Origin: Caldifarciminota bacterium SM23_42
Lineage (GTDB): Bacteria; Hydrothermota; Tepidihabitantia; SM23-42
NCBI GenBank assembly: GCA_001303785.1
Contig: LJUJ01000001.1
Span: 1-64,000, forward strand
Direction: 5' to 3'
Length of the DNA stretch: 64,000 nt
Shown here: one piece after another, positions 8,440-15,552 of the stretch
Numbering within the stretch: position 1 is the first letter of the stretch
Layout: every line of letters starts with the position of its first letter
Notes under the pieces: model-generated
Databases searched by the model: none
The model's input: the letters and a program-made list of their open reading frames with translations, nothing else
Told to the model about the DNA's origin: nothing
Translations under genes and position numbers: made by a program

Positions 8440-9882
8440 CTATTTTATTACGGTGAATTTCTTGATAATTATTTTCGTTTCGTTCTGAATCTTTAAAAAA
8501 TATACACCCGTAACAATGTCATTGAGCGATATCTTTTGGGTTTCATTCCCTTCTTTTAACGTTTCCTCTCGTATTAATTGTCCGAGAGTATTGTAGATTT
8601 CTATTCTTTGTGCAGGTCTTGATGACTGAATGGTGAAGTAAGTTTTGGCTGGATTAGGAGAGACTACAGGCAAGGAGTGATAAAGCTCAACTGTTCTTCT
8701 TTCCACAATGCCGGATGTGTCCGGCTCTACCTTTAATAGCCAAATATCAGAGTTACCCGCACCGAATGAACTCGTACTGCCAGCAATTATGTATCCATGA
8801 TCTGGCGTCTGCTTAACAAACATACTGCCCTCATAGTCTGGACCACCATAGGTTCTTGTCCAGATTGTCTCACCGTAGGTGTCGGTTTTTATAATATAGA
8901 TGTCATAATAACCTGCACCGAACGAATTTGTATTTCCCGTAATAATGTATCCACCATCCGAGGTCTGATCAACCGAGCGAGCCCAATCCCCCTGCGCTCC
9001 ACCGTAGGTCTTGGTCCAGATTGTGTCACCATAAGCATCGGTTTTTAAGAGCCAAACATCACAATAACCCACTGCGAAGGACGACGTTGTTCCTACAATG
9101 ATATAGCCGCTGTCAGGGGTTTGTTGGACTAGAAAGCTGTAGTCCCAGCTTGCTCCACCATAAGTCTTTGTCCAAAGTGTATCGCCATTGGCATCAGTTT
9201 TGAGAAGCCAAATATCGAAGTTGCCAGCACCAAAAGACTCAGTCGATCCCGCAATTATGTATCCACCATCAGGATTTTGTTGAACTGACCAGGTGTTCTC
9301 TCCCATTGCTCCTCCATACGTCCTTGTCCAAAGAGTATCTCCAAGGGAGTCAGTTTTTATAAGGTAAATGTCTCTGTAAAAACCGATCAATATGCTTCCT
9401 GCTAGGATATATCCACTATCGGCTGTCTGTTGGACTGAATAGCATGTAGAATGAGCGTCATATGTCTTTGTCCAAAGGGTATCTCCGAGGGAGTCAGTTT
9501 TTAGTAGGTAAATATGCACAACACCTGTGACCGGGCCAAAGGATTTTGTCCATCCTGCAGCGATATAACCTCCATCATAAGTTTGTTGCCCTGAGCGGCT
9601 TACGTCGGTACTATCTCCACCATAGATACGAGTCCAGATTGTATCACCATCTGCATTGGTTTTTATGAGCCAAACATCTTCAGCACCCGCACCGAATGAT
9701 TTTGTATCACCAAAGATTATGTATCCACCGTCGGTGGTTTGTTGGACTGAATAGCTGTAGTCCCCGCTTGTCCCTCCATAGATCTTGGTCCAAAGTGTAT
9801 CGGGTACCTGAGCAAAAATGAGGGAAACACAGAATATACTCATCAAGACCAAAATGTGAACATTCTTACAATGAAAATTCAC
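8440..9882 (-). CDS. secreted repeat protein with T9SS C-terminal sorting domain
   Basis: This 480-residue protein has a signal peptide with likely cleavage after Phe-Ala24, leaving Gln25 as the mature N-terminus. Seven tandem repeats of about 52 residues follow (residues about 28-385), each of the form 'GDT+WT+.YGG....S.QQT.DGGYI+.G.T.SFG.G..D+WL+KTD', probably a beta-propeller. The last 75 residues ('SPNPAKTYFTI......IEIYNTLGQLIREE.L..G....+SLN.+..GVYF+KI....K.+++KF') are a type A sorting domain. The protein should therefore cross the outer membrane through the SprA-type machinery. The start is GTG 9882 with an AAGGA site. Confidence 0.85.
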   Translation of the reverse strand: MNFHCKNVHILVLMSIFCVSLIFAQVPDTLWTKIYGGTSGDYSYSVQQTTDGGYIIFGDTKSFGAGAEDVWLIKTNADGDTIWTRIYGGDSTDVSRSGQQTYDGGYIAAGWTKSFGPVTGVVHIYLLKTDSLGDTLWTKTYDAHSTCYSVQQTADSGYILAGSILIGFYRDIYLIKTDSLGDTLWTRTYGGAMGENTWSVQQNPDGGYIIAGSTESFGAGNFDIWLLKTDANGDTLWTKTYGGASWDYSFLVQQTPDSGYIIVGTTSSFAVGYCDVWLLKTDAYGDTIWTKTYGGAQGDWARSVDQTSDGGYIITGNTNSFGAGYYDIYIIKTDTYGETIWTRTYGGPDYEGSMFVKQTPDHGYIIAGSTSSFGAGNSDIWLLKVEPDTSGIVERRTVELYHSLPVVSPNPAKTYFTIQSSRPAQRIEIYNTLGQLIREETLKEGNETQKISLNDIVTGVYFLKIQNETKIIIKKFTVIK

Positions 9883-9899
9883 TTGCTTCCTTTTTGTAT

Positions 9900-9927
9900 A
9901 TTATACTGACAACTAGCACATCGTCAA
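9900..9927 (-). promoter_or_regulatory. promoter of T9SS cargo gene
   Basis: TTGACG (9922-9927), 16 bp, TATAAT (9900-9905) on the minus strand, followed by a short leader with a ribosome-binding site before GTG 9882. Confidence 0.65.
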
Positions 9928-10355
9928 TAACGCAACAACGGCATCATAGCAGAGAATATCATGTACTGTTATATGTTTTACTTTGAAAAGCAACACCTGT
10001 ATCAAAATGTCGAGCCAAATTTTGTACAAGTGAAAAGTTTCGGCTTACTCGGAAATGTCAGTTTCAGAGATATCTTAAAATAGGTATGTTAACAATCAAA
10101 AAAAAACATCTACCTTGTGGTTACTCGTTTTTTCCTATTATTTTAATAACTAGAACTGGAGACAGACAGCGACGTACCATAGATGTGTCCATTGACACCA
10201 ACTGAGACTGATTCGGTCCTGACCTCCCTGCAATTTCGTTGGGGAGATAGAAATAGGGTCGTCGTACAACGTCATGAAGTTCAACCTCGGGGGCCGGAGC
10301 TCGTATTGATAGCAATAATCCAGAGAAAGGTGTGTTTTGTTACGAGGAGGAATAA
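9928..10355. other. 428-bp AT-rich intergenic region, no gene seen
   Basis: This stretch separates the divergent cargo gene (minus) and small secreted protein gene (plus). I see no convincing coding frame, RNA gene or strong promoter in it. A GAGGAGGAA ribosome-binding site for the next gene closes the region just before 10356. Confidence 0.3.
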
Positions 10356-10721
10356 ATGAAAAAGCTTATAGCAGGCATGTTCGTCTTATTAATTCTTGGC
10401 CTCGCGACTAATGGATGGGCTGATGGTGATTATGAACGTATGTGGTGGGGGTACGTGAAGTGTGATGGTGTTGCGGTAGAGAATGCGTATGTTTGGACAG
10501 ATCCAGAGGGTGGTGATGATTCTACTAACAGTGCTGGATTTTATAATTTGGGTACGTGCGCTGGAATGGTTCCTTATGAGCATTATGACTATATCTGGGC
10601 ACGAAAAGTCATTCCTGGCAAAGGTCTGCAGGAAGGCTTTTATTACGTTAATGCTATCTTCTATCCAGATAGTCAAAAAGGCCCGATGAATATAGATTTG
10701 GTTGATCCGATAGAGAAATAA
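10356..10721 (+). CDS. small secreted protein, probably a single beta-sandwich domain
   Basis: This 121-residue protein has a clear signal peptide (MKK, hydrophobic core, 'Gly-Trp-Ala' with cleavage near residue 23). The mature part, 'WWGYVKCDGVAVENAYVWTDPEGGDDSTNSAGFYNLG', has the rhythm of a carboxypeptidase-regulatory-like or transthyretin-like fold ('G.V...G..+..A.V......G...T...G.+.L'). Two Cys residues may form a disulfide. The ribosome-binding site GAGGAGG is excellent. I do not recognise a specific function. A surface accessory role is possible. Confidence 0.65.
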   Translation: MKKLIAGMFVLLILGLATNGWADGDYERMWWGYVKCDGVAVENAYVWTDPEGGDDSTNSAGFYNLGTCAGMVPYEHYDYIWARKVIPGKGLQEGFYYVNAIFYPDSQKGPMNIDLVDPIEK

Positions 10722-11146
10722 ACCAAGATAGTAAGTTGAGGCAACATATATGATCCATAGCAGGAGCAACCCTGCTCGTGGTATTATGTGGCAGCCGAAA
10801 ATAGAATTTGTGTCAAGTTTTTTCTAGCTACTGTTTGCAATCAACCACATCTAACCATATATCCACACCTATCCTGATTACCTTGGCGATCGGCTCTGCA
10901 AATTTCTTAACCATCTGTAGATCCTTTGCGTTGCTGAGTGTTATGTTCCAGGTGAAATGAGACAACTTTGCTGGCTTTTCATTAGAGACATCGCAAGGTT
11001 GTTCTCCCTCTTTTTTCTGCCCAGTATTACATAACTGCAGACATTCCAATGTCAAGCGTTTTTTCTCAGCTCTTTTCCTCCAAATAGCGGCACGGACTAA
11101 TAGTCCGCAAAAGTGCCTGTCTCCGCAAAGCGTTGCAAACATTGAC
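10722..11146. other. 425-bp intergenic region before tRNA-Leu
   Basis: No convincing gene is present. A minus-strand frame at 10828-11142 has low-complexity, Cys/Lys-rich sequence and no ribosome-binding site. A palindrome (11093-11107, CGGACTA-A-TAGTCCG) sits inside a larger imperfect hairpin about 40 bp before the tRNA. No clear tRNA promoter was identified. Confidence 0.3.
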
Positions 11147-11233
11147 GCCGGGATGATGGAATCTGGTAGACATAGCGGACTTAAAATCCGCTTCTCAGCA
11201 ATGGGAGTGCCGGTTCGAGTCCGGCTCCCGGCA
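11147..11233 (+). tRNA. tRNA-Leu (anticodon UAA)
   Basis: This 87-nt gene has a 7-bp acceptor stem (GCCGGGA/TCCCGGC) and discriminator A at 11233. The anticodon loop is CTTAAAA, giving UAA and therefore leucine. It has a long variable arm typical of class II tRNAs and a T arm with the GTTCGAGTC core. CCA is not encoded. An S23-like gene flanked by repeats follows directly. Confidence 0.93.
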
Positions 11234-11252
11234 TTCTCCAGCGGAGCTGGAA

Positions 11253-11303
11253 ATACTAAACAATTTCAAATGACAAAAATTCGAAATTCAAAACAATACG
11301 ATT
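11253..11303 (+). repeat. left inverted repeat flanking the four-helix-bundle gene
   Basis: This AT-rich sequence contains TAAACAATTTCAAATGAC and further AAATTC-type words. It shares an inverted core TTTCAAATGAC with the segment 11640-11697 at the other end of the gene. It belongs to the AAATCC/TAAACAAATTC repeat family seen at 14.6, 15.3, 20.3 and 24.0 kb. The start codon of the four-helix-bundle gene lies inside it. Confidence 0.5.
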
Positions 11304-11629
11304 TGGAAGACAGAACCCTGCAATTTGCCAAGCGTGTGATCGCATTAGTGAATCTGTCACCGAAAACGCTGCCCAACATCGAAATAGGGCGGCAACTTGT
11401 GAAGTCCTCTGGGTCTGTTGGGGCGAACTATATTGAGGCTAATGAGTCTTTGAGTAGAAAGGATTTCGTGATGCGGATTAAGATCTGCCGCAAGGAATCG
11501 AAAGAATCCCGTTATTGGTTGAAGCTTATTCAGGTGAAGAGCAATGATGAAAAAGAACGTGAGTCTTTGATTCTTGAAGCCACCGAGCTGATGAAGATCT
11601 TCGGATCAATCATCGAAAGGTCTAAGTAA
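11270..11629 (+). CDS. four-helix-bundle protein (S23/IVP family)
   Basis: This 119-residue protein has the pattern of the family known from 23S rRNA intervening sequences: 'YDLEDRTLQFAKRVIALV..L', 'GRQLVKSSGSVGANYIEANES.S+KDF.MRIKICRKE+KES.YWL+LI', and a C-terminal 'EATELMKIFGSII..SK'. Members form pentameric helical bundles, and their function is not settled. ATG 11270 is chosen because an upstream frame extension would run through the tRNA. The gene is bracketed by inverted AT-rich repeats and starts 37 nt after tRNA-Leu, which suggests it moves as a unit. Confidence 0.85.
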   Translation: MTKIRNSKQYDLEDRTLQFAKRVIALVNLSPKTLPNIEIGRQLVKSSGSVGANYIEANESLSRKDFVMRIKICRKESKESRYWLKLIQVKSNDEKERESLILEATELMKIFGSIIERSK

Positions 11630-11639
11630 GTTTAGGTCA

Positions 11640-11697
11640 TTTGAAATTTGAGCTTTAAATTTGTTTAGGATTTAGGGTTTAGGATTTCGAATTTGAA
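11640..11697 (-). repeat. right inverted repeat flanking the four-helix-bundle gene
   Basis: Read on the minus strand this has two AAATCCTAAA words followed by TAAACAAATTTAAAG and TTTCAAATGAC. It is the inverted counterpart of 11253-11303 and a relative of the repeat at 24010-24129. Confidence 0.5.
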
Positions 11698-11721
11698 AGG
11701 TTTGCTCACAGCAAACCTTTC
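11695..11721. terminator. bidirectional hairpin terminator
   Basis: GAAAGGTTTGCT (11695-11706), loop CAC, AGCAAACCTTTC (11710-11721) form a perfect 12-bp stem with a 3-nt loop. A T-rich run follows on the plus strand, consistent with ending the four-helix-bundle transcript. On the minus strand it also contains the stop codon that an intact version of the NtrC-type regulator would use. Confidence 0.65.
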
Positions 11722-11768
11722 TTGTTGTATTTTTTGATGCGGCTTAGAAGAGTTTTATAGGAAAGTCT
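11706..11768 (-). pseudogene. detached C-terminal HTH end of the NtrC-type regulator
   Basis: In a different frame from the regulator gene, this segment encodes 'RLSYKTLLSRIKKYNKKGLL' and a stop. That is the second half of the Fis-type helix-turn-helix found at the end of NtrC-family proteins ('GNKTKAAELLG+SYKTLL.RIKKY'). About a dozen codons between 'KKTLEQT' and 'LSYKTLL' are absent and the frame is shifted. Confidence 0.75.
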
Positions 11769-13017
11769 GCTCAAGGGTTTTTTTGATTACGGCTACTTCG
11801 GAAAGCTCACGGCCGGCGCTAGCCGCTCCCTTGAGCGTCTTGGGGAGTTCAGTCTTTCCTCCTGACGGTTTTCGTTCGGGTAGTAGGACATCGTCAGGCT
11901 GGATTGCCTTCTTGGCGATTATATTTGCCCGTTCAATCGTGTTTTCCAACTCCCTTATGTTTCCCGGCCAATCATATTGCTTTAGTTTATCAATTGCTTT
12001 GGGCGAGATTTGCCTATCTGATCTCAATTTCTTGAGAATATGATTAACCAGCAGGCGGAGGTCTTCCTTTCTTTCACGCAGTGGTGGGATACGAATAGGA
12101 AACACACTCAGGCGATAGTAGAGGTCTTCGCGGAATTTATTGTCCTGAACCAACCTCAGCAGGTCCCTATTTGTTGCAGCAATAATCCGCACGTCGACAC
12201 TTATCGTATATGTGCCGCCCAATCTCTCAAAGCTTCTTTCCTGAAGCACGCGCAGAATCTTTGCCTGCAGGTCCAGGTCAAGGTCACCTACTTCGTCCAA
12301 GAAGATAGTGCCCTTGTTGGCAAGCTCAAATTTGCCGATCTTGCGCGCGTGTGCGCCGGTGAAAGCGCCTTTTTCCGAACCGAACAATTCGTTCTCGAGC
12401 AGCTGATGGGGTATTGCCGCGCAATTAATGGCAACAAAAGCATTGTCTTTTCGAGGCGACAACATATGGCAGGCACGCGCAAACAGCTCCTTACCGGTGC
12501 CCGATTCGCCCACGAGTAATACAGTAGTATCGGTGGGCGCCGCTTTTTCCAGCAGTTGGGCAACATGTTTAATGGCTGGACCCTTCCCGATTATTTCGGG
12601 AGCGCCGTGTATCTTTGAGGTTTCGTCTCGCAATAATATGTTTTCGTAGTATCGACGCTGCTCCTCAAGAATTCTGGTTATCAGCGCGATCAATTGCTCG
12701 ACATCAAATGGTTTGGTCAGAAAATCATAAGCCCCAAGTTTCATAGCTTCGACTGCCCGTTCGATAGTGCCGAACGCAGTCATGATCAGGAATTTAGTGT
12801 CGGTATCGAATCGCTTCAACTCGCGCAGCAAGTCTATGCCATCGATGTCGGGCAGCCTCAGGTCAATGATTGCAATTTCGAATTTCTCTTTCTTGAAGAA
12901 GCGTAGAGCCTCCCGTCCGTTCTTGACGAGTCGGACCGCAATTGCAGCATCTTCCAGGCTGGCCTTAAGCATGTTGCCGAAACTTGGTTTGTCTTCAACG
13001 ACGAGGATATCAGCCAT
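11755..13017 (-). CDS. sigma-54-dependent response regulator (NtrC family), C-terminus disrupted
   Basis: The domains are a receiver (residues 1-118; phosphoacceptor Asp52 in 'AIIDLRLPD', Lys102), a sigma-54 activator AAA+ domain (about 138-365; Walker A GESGTGKE 170-177, GAFTGA loop 217-222 that contacts sigma-54, Walker B 'TIFLDEVGD', R-fingers in 'FREDLYYRLSVFPI.IPPLRER') and the beginning of the Fis-type DNA-binding domain. The frame ends at 'KKTLEQTFL'. The rest of the helix-turn-helix lies downstream in another frame (11706-11768), so DNA binding is probably lost unless the deletion is an assembly error. It starts 7 nt after thiC and is co-transcribed with it. No partner kinase is adjacent. 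Confidence 0.88.
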   Translation of the reverse strand: MADILVVEDKPSFGNMLKASLEDAAIAVRLVKNGREALRFFKKEKFEIAIIDLRLPDIDGIDLLRELKRFDTDTKFLIMTAFGTIERAVEAMKLGAYDFLTKPFDVEQLIALITRILEEQRRYYENILLRDETSKIHGAPEIIGKGPAIKHVAQLLEKAAPTDTTVLLVGESGTGKELFARACHMLSPRKDNAFVAINCAAIPHQLLENELFGSEKGAFTGAHARKIGKFELANKGTIFLDEVGDLDLDLQAKILRVLQERSFERLGGTYTISVDVRIIAATNRDLLRLVQDNKFREDLYYRLSVFPIRIPPLRERKEDLRLLVNHILKKLRSDRQISPKAIDKLKQYDWPGNIRELENTIERANIIAKKAIQPDDVLLPERKPSGGKTELPKTLKGAASAGRELSEVAVIKKTLEQTFL

Positions 13018-13024
13018 TTCTTGA

Positions 13025-14281
13025 CTATTTTCGAGCGCGGCGGAAAACTTCTCTGGTTTTCTTCATCGCGCAGAATTCGCCGCACATCGTGCAGGTTTCT
13101 TTCAGTTTTGAAGGAGAGCGTTTGTAGATCTTCTTCGCTTTATCTGGAGCGGCCAAAAGAGTGAGCAGTTTTTTCCAGTTCAAATCATATCTTGCCTTGG
13201 AGACCTCCAAGTCTACTTTTCTTGCCCGCTTCAACCCTCGGGCAATGTCGGCCGCGTGTCCAGCCAGTTTCGTTGCGATCACACCATCTTTCACTTCTTG
13301 AATATTGGGCAATCCTAAATGTTCGGAGGGCGTCACGTAACATAGGAAATCAGCACCATAGTATGCAGCCATTGCGCCGCCAATTGCAGCGACAATATGG
13401 TCATATCCGGCACCGACATCGGTTACCAATGGACCCAATACATAGAAGGGCGCGCCGTCGCACACGTTTTTTTCGAGCAACATATTTGCTTCGATCTCGT
13501 TTATAGGAATATGCCCGGGCCCTTCGACCATGACACTAACATTCGCTTTCCGTGCCCATTTAACCAGCTCGCCGATGACCATGAGTTCTCTTATCTGGTA
13601 TTCATCGGTGGCGTCGGCAATCGCGCCCGGACGCAAGCCATCACCCAGGCTGAGTGTTGCGTTGTATTTCTTGGCGAGTGTCAGCAGGCGATCGTAATAT
13701 TCATAAAGGGGGTTTTCTTTCTTGTTGTATTGCATCCACTCTATCATCATCGAGCCACCGCGGCTGACAACACCACATACACGGCGTTTTCTTGCCATGC
13801 CTTTGATACTATCTCGGGTGACGCCGCAGTGGACGGTTATGAAATCAACACCATCAGCCAGATGGCGCTCGATGACATCATAGATTTCATCCACTGTCGC
13901 TGTTGTGAAGGGTTTTCGATGTTTTCGTGCTTCGATGGCTACTTGATATATGGGGACCGTGCCAATAGGCACCTTGGAATTCTTGACTATTTCTCTTCTT
14001 ATCTTGTCGATGTCACCGCCAGTCGAGAGGTCCATGACCGTGTCTGCGCCAGCCTCGATTGCCACGGCTAATTTTTTCAACTCGACCTTTAGGTTGGCCA
14101 AATCGGGCGAGGTGCCTATGTTGGCGTTCACCTTGGTAGTTAATCCTTCACCAACAGCCAGGGGCTTGATACGGTGCAATTTACTCTTTAGCAAGACGAT
14201 ACGACCTTGCTTTATGCCTTTCTTCAGGTATTGAACCGAGATACCTTCCTTCTTGGCAATCTGTTGATAAACATCTGACAT
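13025..14281 (-). CDS. thiC: phosphomethylpyrimidine synthase ThiC
   Basis: This 418-residue protein matches the short anaerobe-type ThiC, which converts AIR to HMP-phosphate by radical SAM chemistry in thiamine synthesis. Recognisable blocks are 'KVNANIGTSPDLANLKVELKKLAVAIEAGADTVMDLSTGG', 'IGTVPIYQVAIEARKH', 'DFITVHCGVT', 'RGGSMM.EWM', 'ATLSLGDGLRPGAIADATDEYQIREL', 'VMVEGPGHIPINEIEANM' and 'PFYVLGPLVTDVGAGYDHIVAAIGGA'. The cluster cysteines are 397, 400 and 404, a CX2CX3C spacing one residue shorter than the textbook CX2CX4C. Its start overlaps the preceding gene (TAATG). Confidence 0.95.
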   Translation of the reverse strand: MSDVYQQIAKKEGISVQYLKKGIKQGRIVLLKSKLHRIKPLAVGEGLTTKVNANIGTSPDLANLKVELKKLAVAIEAGADTVMDLSTGGDIDKIRREIVKNSKVPIGTVPIYQVAIEARKHRKPFTTATVDEIYDVIERHLADGVDFITVHCGVTRDSIKGMARKRRVCGVVSRGGSMMIEWMQYNKKENPLYEYYDRLLTLAKKYNATLSLGDGLRPGAIADATDEYQIRELMVIGELVKWARKANVSVMVEGPGHIPINEIEANMLLEKNVCDGAPFYVLGPLVTDVGAGYDHIVAAIGGAMAAYYGADFLCYVTPSEHLGLPNIQEVKDGVIATKLAGHAADIARGLKRARKVDLEVSKARYDLNWKKLLTLLAAPDKAKKIYKRSPSKLKETCTMCGEFCAMKKTREVFRRARK

Positions 14282-14529
14282 TACTTTTTCTCCACGGGTA
14301 TGCCCAGTGATGTCTTGGGTATGGCAACCGATACGAATTTCAGTATAAAAGCAAGCGCCTTCTCCTCATTCGGTGCTTCAAAGGTTAGGATGTAGTCAGG
14401 TTTTCCAAAAAGACTCAAAAACTCTCTGATTTTAATGTCTTTTGACGGTTTTATCGTGCTGACGATTTTCTGCACTTCATCGGCCTTACCAGGTATTACA
14501 TCTAACATCGAGACAAAAATCATATACAC
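14281..14529 (-). CDS. small ferredoxin-fold protein (GYD/ACT-like) upstream of thiC
   Basis: This 82-residue protein has a beta-alpha-beta layout, 'MYMIFVSMLDVIPGKADEV...I' then 'DYILTFEAPNEEKALAFILKFVSV', resembling GYD or AsnC-ligand-type dimeric alpha/beta barrels. It is cytoplasmic, with no catalytic residues identified. Its stop overlaps the thiC start, so it is the first gene of the thiC operon and may sense a small molecule or assist ThiC. That role is inferred from position only. AAGGAG precedes ATG 14529. Confidence 0.6.
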   Translation of the reverse strand: MYMIFVSMLDVIPGKADEVQKIVSTIKPSKDIKIREFLSLFGKPDYILTFEAPNEEKALAFILKFVSVAIPKTSLGIPVEKK

Positions 14530-14542
14530 TCCTTTTTAGTTT

Positions 14543-14570
14543 ATTATAATCGGATTCGTGTTTTTGTCAA
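14543..14570 (-). promoter_or_regulatory. promoter of thiC operon
   Basis: TTGACA (14565-14570), 16 bp, TATAAT (14543-14548) on the minus strand. Only about 13 nt separate the -10 from ATG 14529, leaving no space for a TPP riboswitch. Confidence 0.75.
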
Positions 14571-14932
14571 CTCGACACACCTGTCGTACAAGCACTCCAA
14601 ATTTTAAAATCCCAATATACTAAATACTGTCTTGAGTTTTGCTAATTTGGTATCCCAAAGGGTGAGGGACGGGCGTAAACCCAGCAGCGGACCAGGATAC
14701 CAGAGGATCAGTGGGAGGAGTTTCAGAACATCAGGGTATCAGGGTGCGAATAGTCGGTTTGTTATCTGATCTACCGGTATGCTAATATCCTGCTTGCTGG
14801 TACGCTGATCTTCTGGTATGCTTCTTTTGTGTACAGCGTACCGGGACAGGCGTAGAGCGCAATGTATAATGCATCGGGTGCACGGCGTTAGGCGTAAAGC
14901 GTCAGGCGTAGCGCGTCCAGCGTACAGCGTTC
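14571..14932. other. repeat-rich intergenic region
   Basis: No gene is seen here. It carries a partial copy of the dispersed AT-rich repeat (14599-14655), three copies of a 17-bp motif (14695-14711 inverted; 14766-14782; 14805-14821) and a run of degenerate GCGTA/GCGTC words (about 14830-14935). Confidence 0.5.
14599..14655 (+). repeat. dispersed AT-rich repeat, partial copy A
   Basis: It contains AAATCCCAATATACTAAA followed by CTGTCTTGAGTTTTG and CTAATTTGGTAT. These align base-for-base with the middle of the fuller copies at 20259-20354 and 24010-24129. Confidence 0.6.
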
Positions 14933-14960
14933 TTGACATACATTGTTCTATAATTAGAAT
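14933..14960 (+). promoter_or_regulatory. promoter of EF-Tu domain-2-like gene
   Basis: TTGACA (14933-14938), 16 bp, TAGAAT (14955-14960), then a short leader with GGAGGAA before ATG 14979. Confidence 0.55.
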
Positions 14961-14978
14961 GATGGAGAAGGAGGAAAT

Positions 14979-15233
14979 ATGGAAAAGCTCATCGGTAAAA
15001 TCACCCATTATTTCAATAAGATCAGTGTCGGGATTATCGAAATTACGGACAGCGAATTAAAGATCGGTGATACGATACACATCAAGGGTCATACTTCCGA
15101 TTTCACTCAGCAGGTAACCTCAATGCAGCTTGAACATGAGGCAATCGAAAAGGCAAAAAAGGGTGATGCTATTGGAATAAAAGTGGATTCACCAGTCCAC
15201 GAACACGATCAGGTATTCCTTGTCACTGAATAA
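14979..15233 (+). CDS. EF-Tu domain-2-like small protein
   Basis: This 84-residue protein corresponds to a lone translation-factor beta-barrel: 'GKITHYFNKISVGIIEI', 'LKIGDTIHIKGHTSDF.Q.VTSMQLEHE.IEKAKKGD.IGIKVDSPV+E.D.VF.V'. The pattern matches domain 2 of EF-Tu/IF2-type GTPases, with no G domain present. Similar stand-alone proteins occur in many anaerobes and have no settled function. A GGAGGAAAT site precedes ATG 14979. The gene is monocistronic between repeat-rich regions. Confidence 0.75.
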   Translation: MEKLIGKITHYFNKISVGIIEITDSELKIGDTIHIKGHTSDFTQQVTSMQLEHEAIEKAKKGDAIGIKVDSPVHEHDQVFLVTE

Positions 15234-15249
15234 TTACTGCGGTTAATTC

Positions 15250-15302
15250 TAATCACCGGGGGTAGGAGACGGGAGAGTCCTCTGAGACCTGATTGGTGAT
15301 TA
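15250..15302. other. stem-loop after the EF-Tu-domain-like gene
   Basis: TAATCACC (15250-15257) pairs perfectly with GGTGATTA (15295-15302) around a G-rich 37-nt loop. It may help end or stabilise the upstream transcript. There is no T-run. Confidence 0.4.
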
Positions 15303-15366
15303 AATCCGAAATCCGAATTTCGAAATTCTAAACAAATTCAAATCTCAAAATCATAATTTTCAAAAC
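15302..15366 (+). repeat. dispersed AT-rich repeat, copy D (5' part)
   Basis: It contains AAATCCGAAATCCG, then CGAAATTCTAAACAAATTC and CAAATCTCAAAATC. These match the left end of the copy at 24010-24129. Confidence 0.55.
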
Positions 15367-15552
15367 AGCAACAAGAATCGATGTCGTTAGACGGTTTAGA
15401 AGAACGATTCGTTAATTTAGTAATTGAGTCATTAAGTCACTGGGTCATTCGTGGATAAGCTGGGAAGTTTTAAGTTAACGAGGCCTTAATCGTAACCGTC
15501 GTACTTTTGACGATTTTTGAGTTATTATTTATATTATTGTTAAGTTATAAAG

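Larger units (their letters stand above)
15234..15552. other. 319-bp intergenic region with hairpin and repeat copy
   Basis: No gene is seen. It holds an 8-bp-stem hairpin (15250-15302), a dispersed repeat copy (15302-15366) and GTCATT/GTCACT short repeats (about 15426-15452). The same short words occur again near 20190-20222. Confidence 0.4.

Noticed and set aside
10828-11142. Minus-strand frame of 104 codons before tRNA-Leu
   Set aside because: No ribosome-binding site or family-like pattern, odd Cys/Lys composition, and its start abuts the tRNA gene. A TTGACA on the minus strand nearby has no good -10 at the usual distance.
11153-11269. N-terminal extension of the four-helix-bundle gene from an ATG inside tRNA-Leu
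   Set aside because: The extension is a translation of the tRNA itself. The family-like sequence starts after ATG 11270.
13397-14071. Plus-strand frame of 224 codons
   Set aside because: It is the antisense of thiC, whose reading frame has clear conserved motifs.
14530-14542. TPP riboswitch before thiC
   Set aside because: Only about 13 nt separate the -10 box from the first start codon, which is too short for the element.
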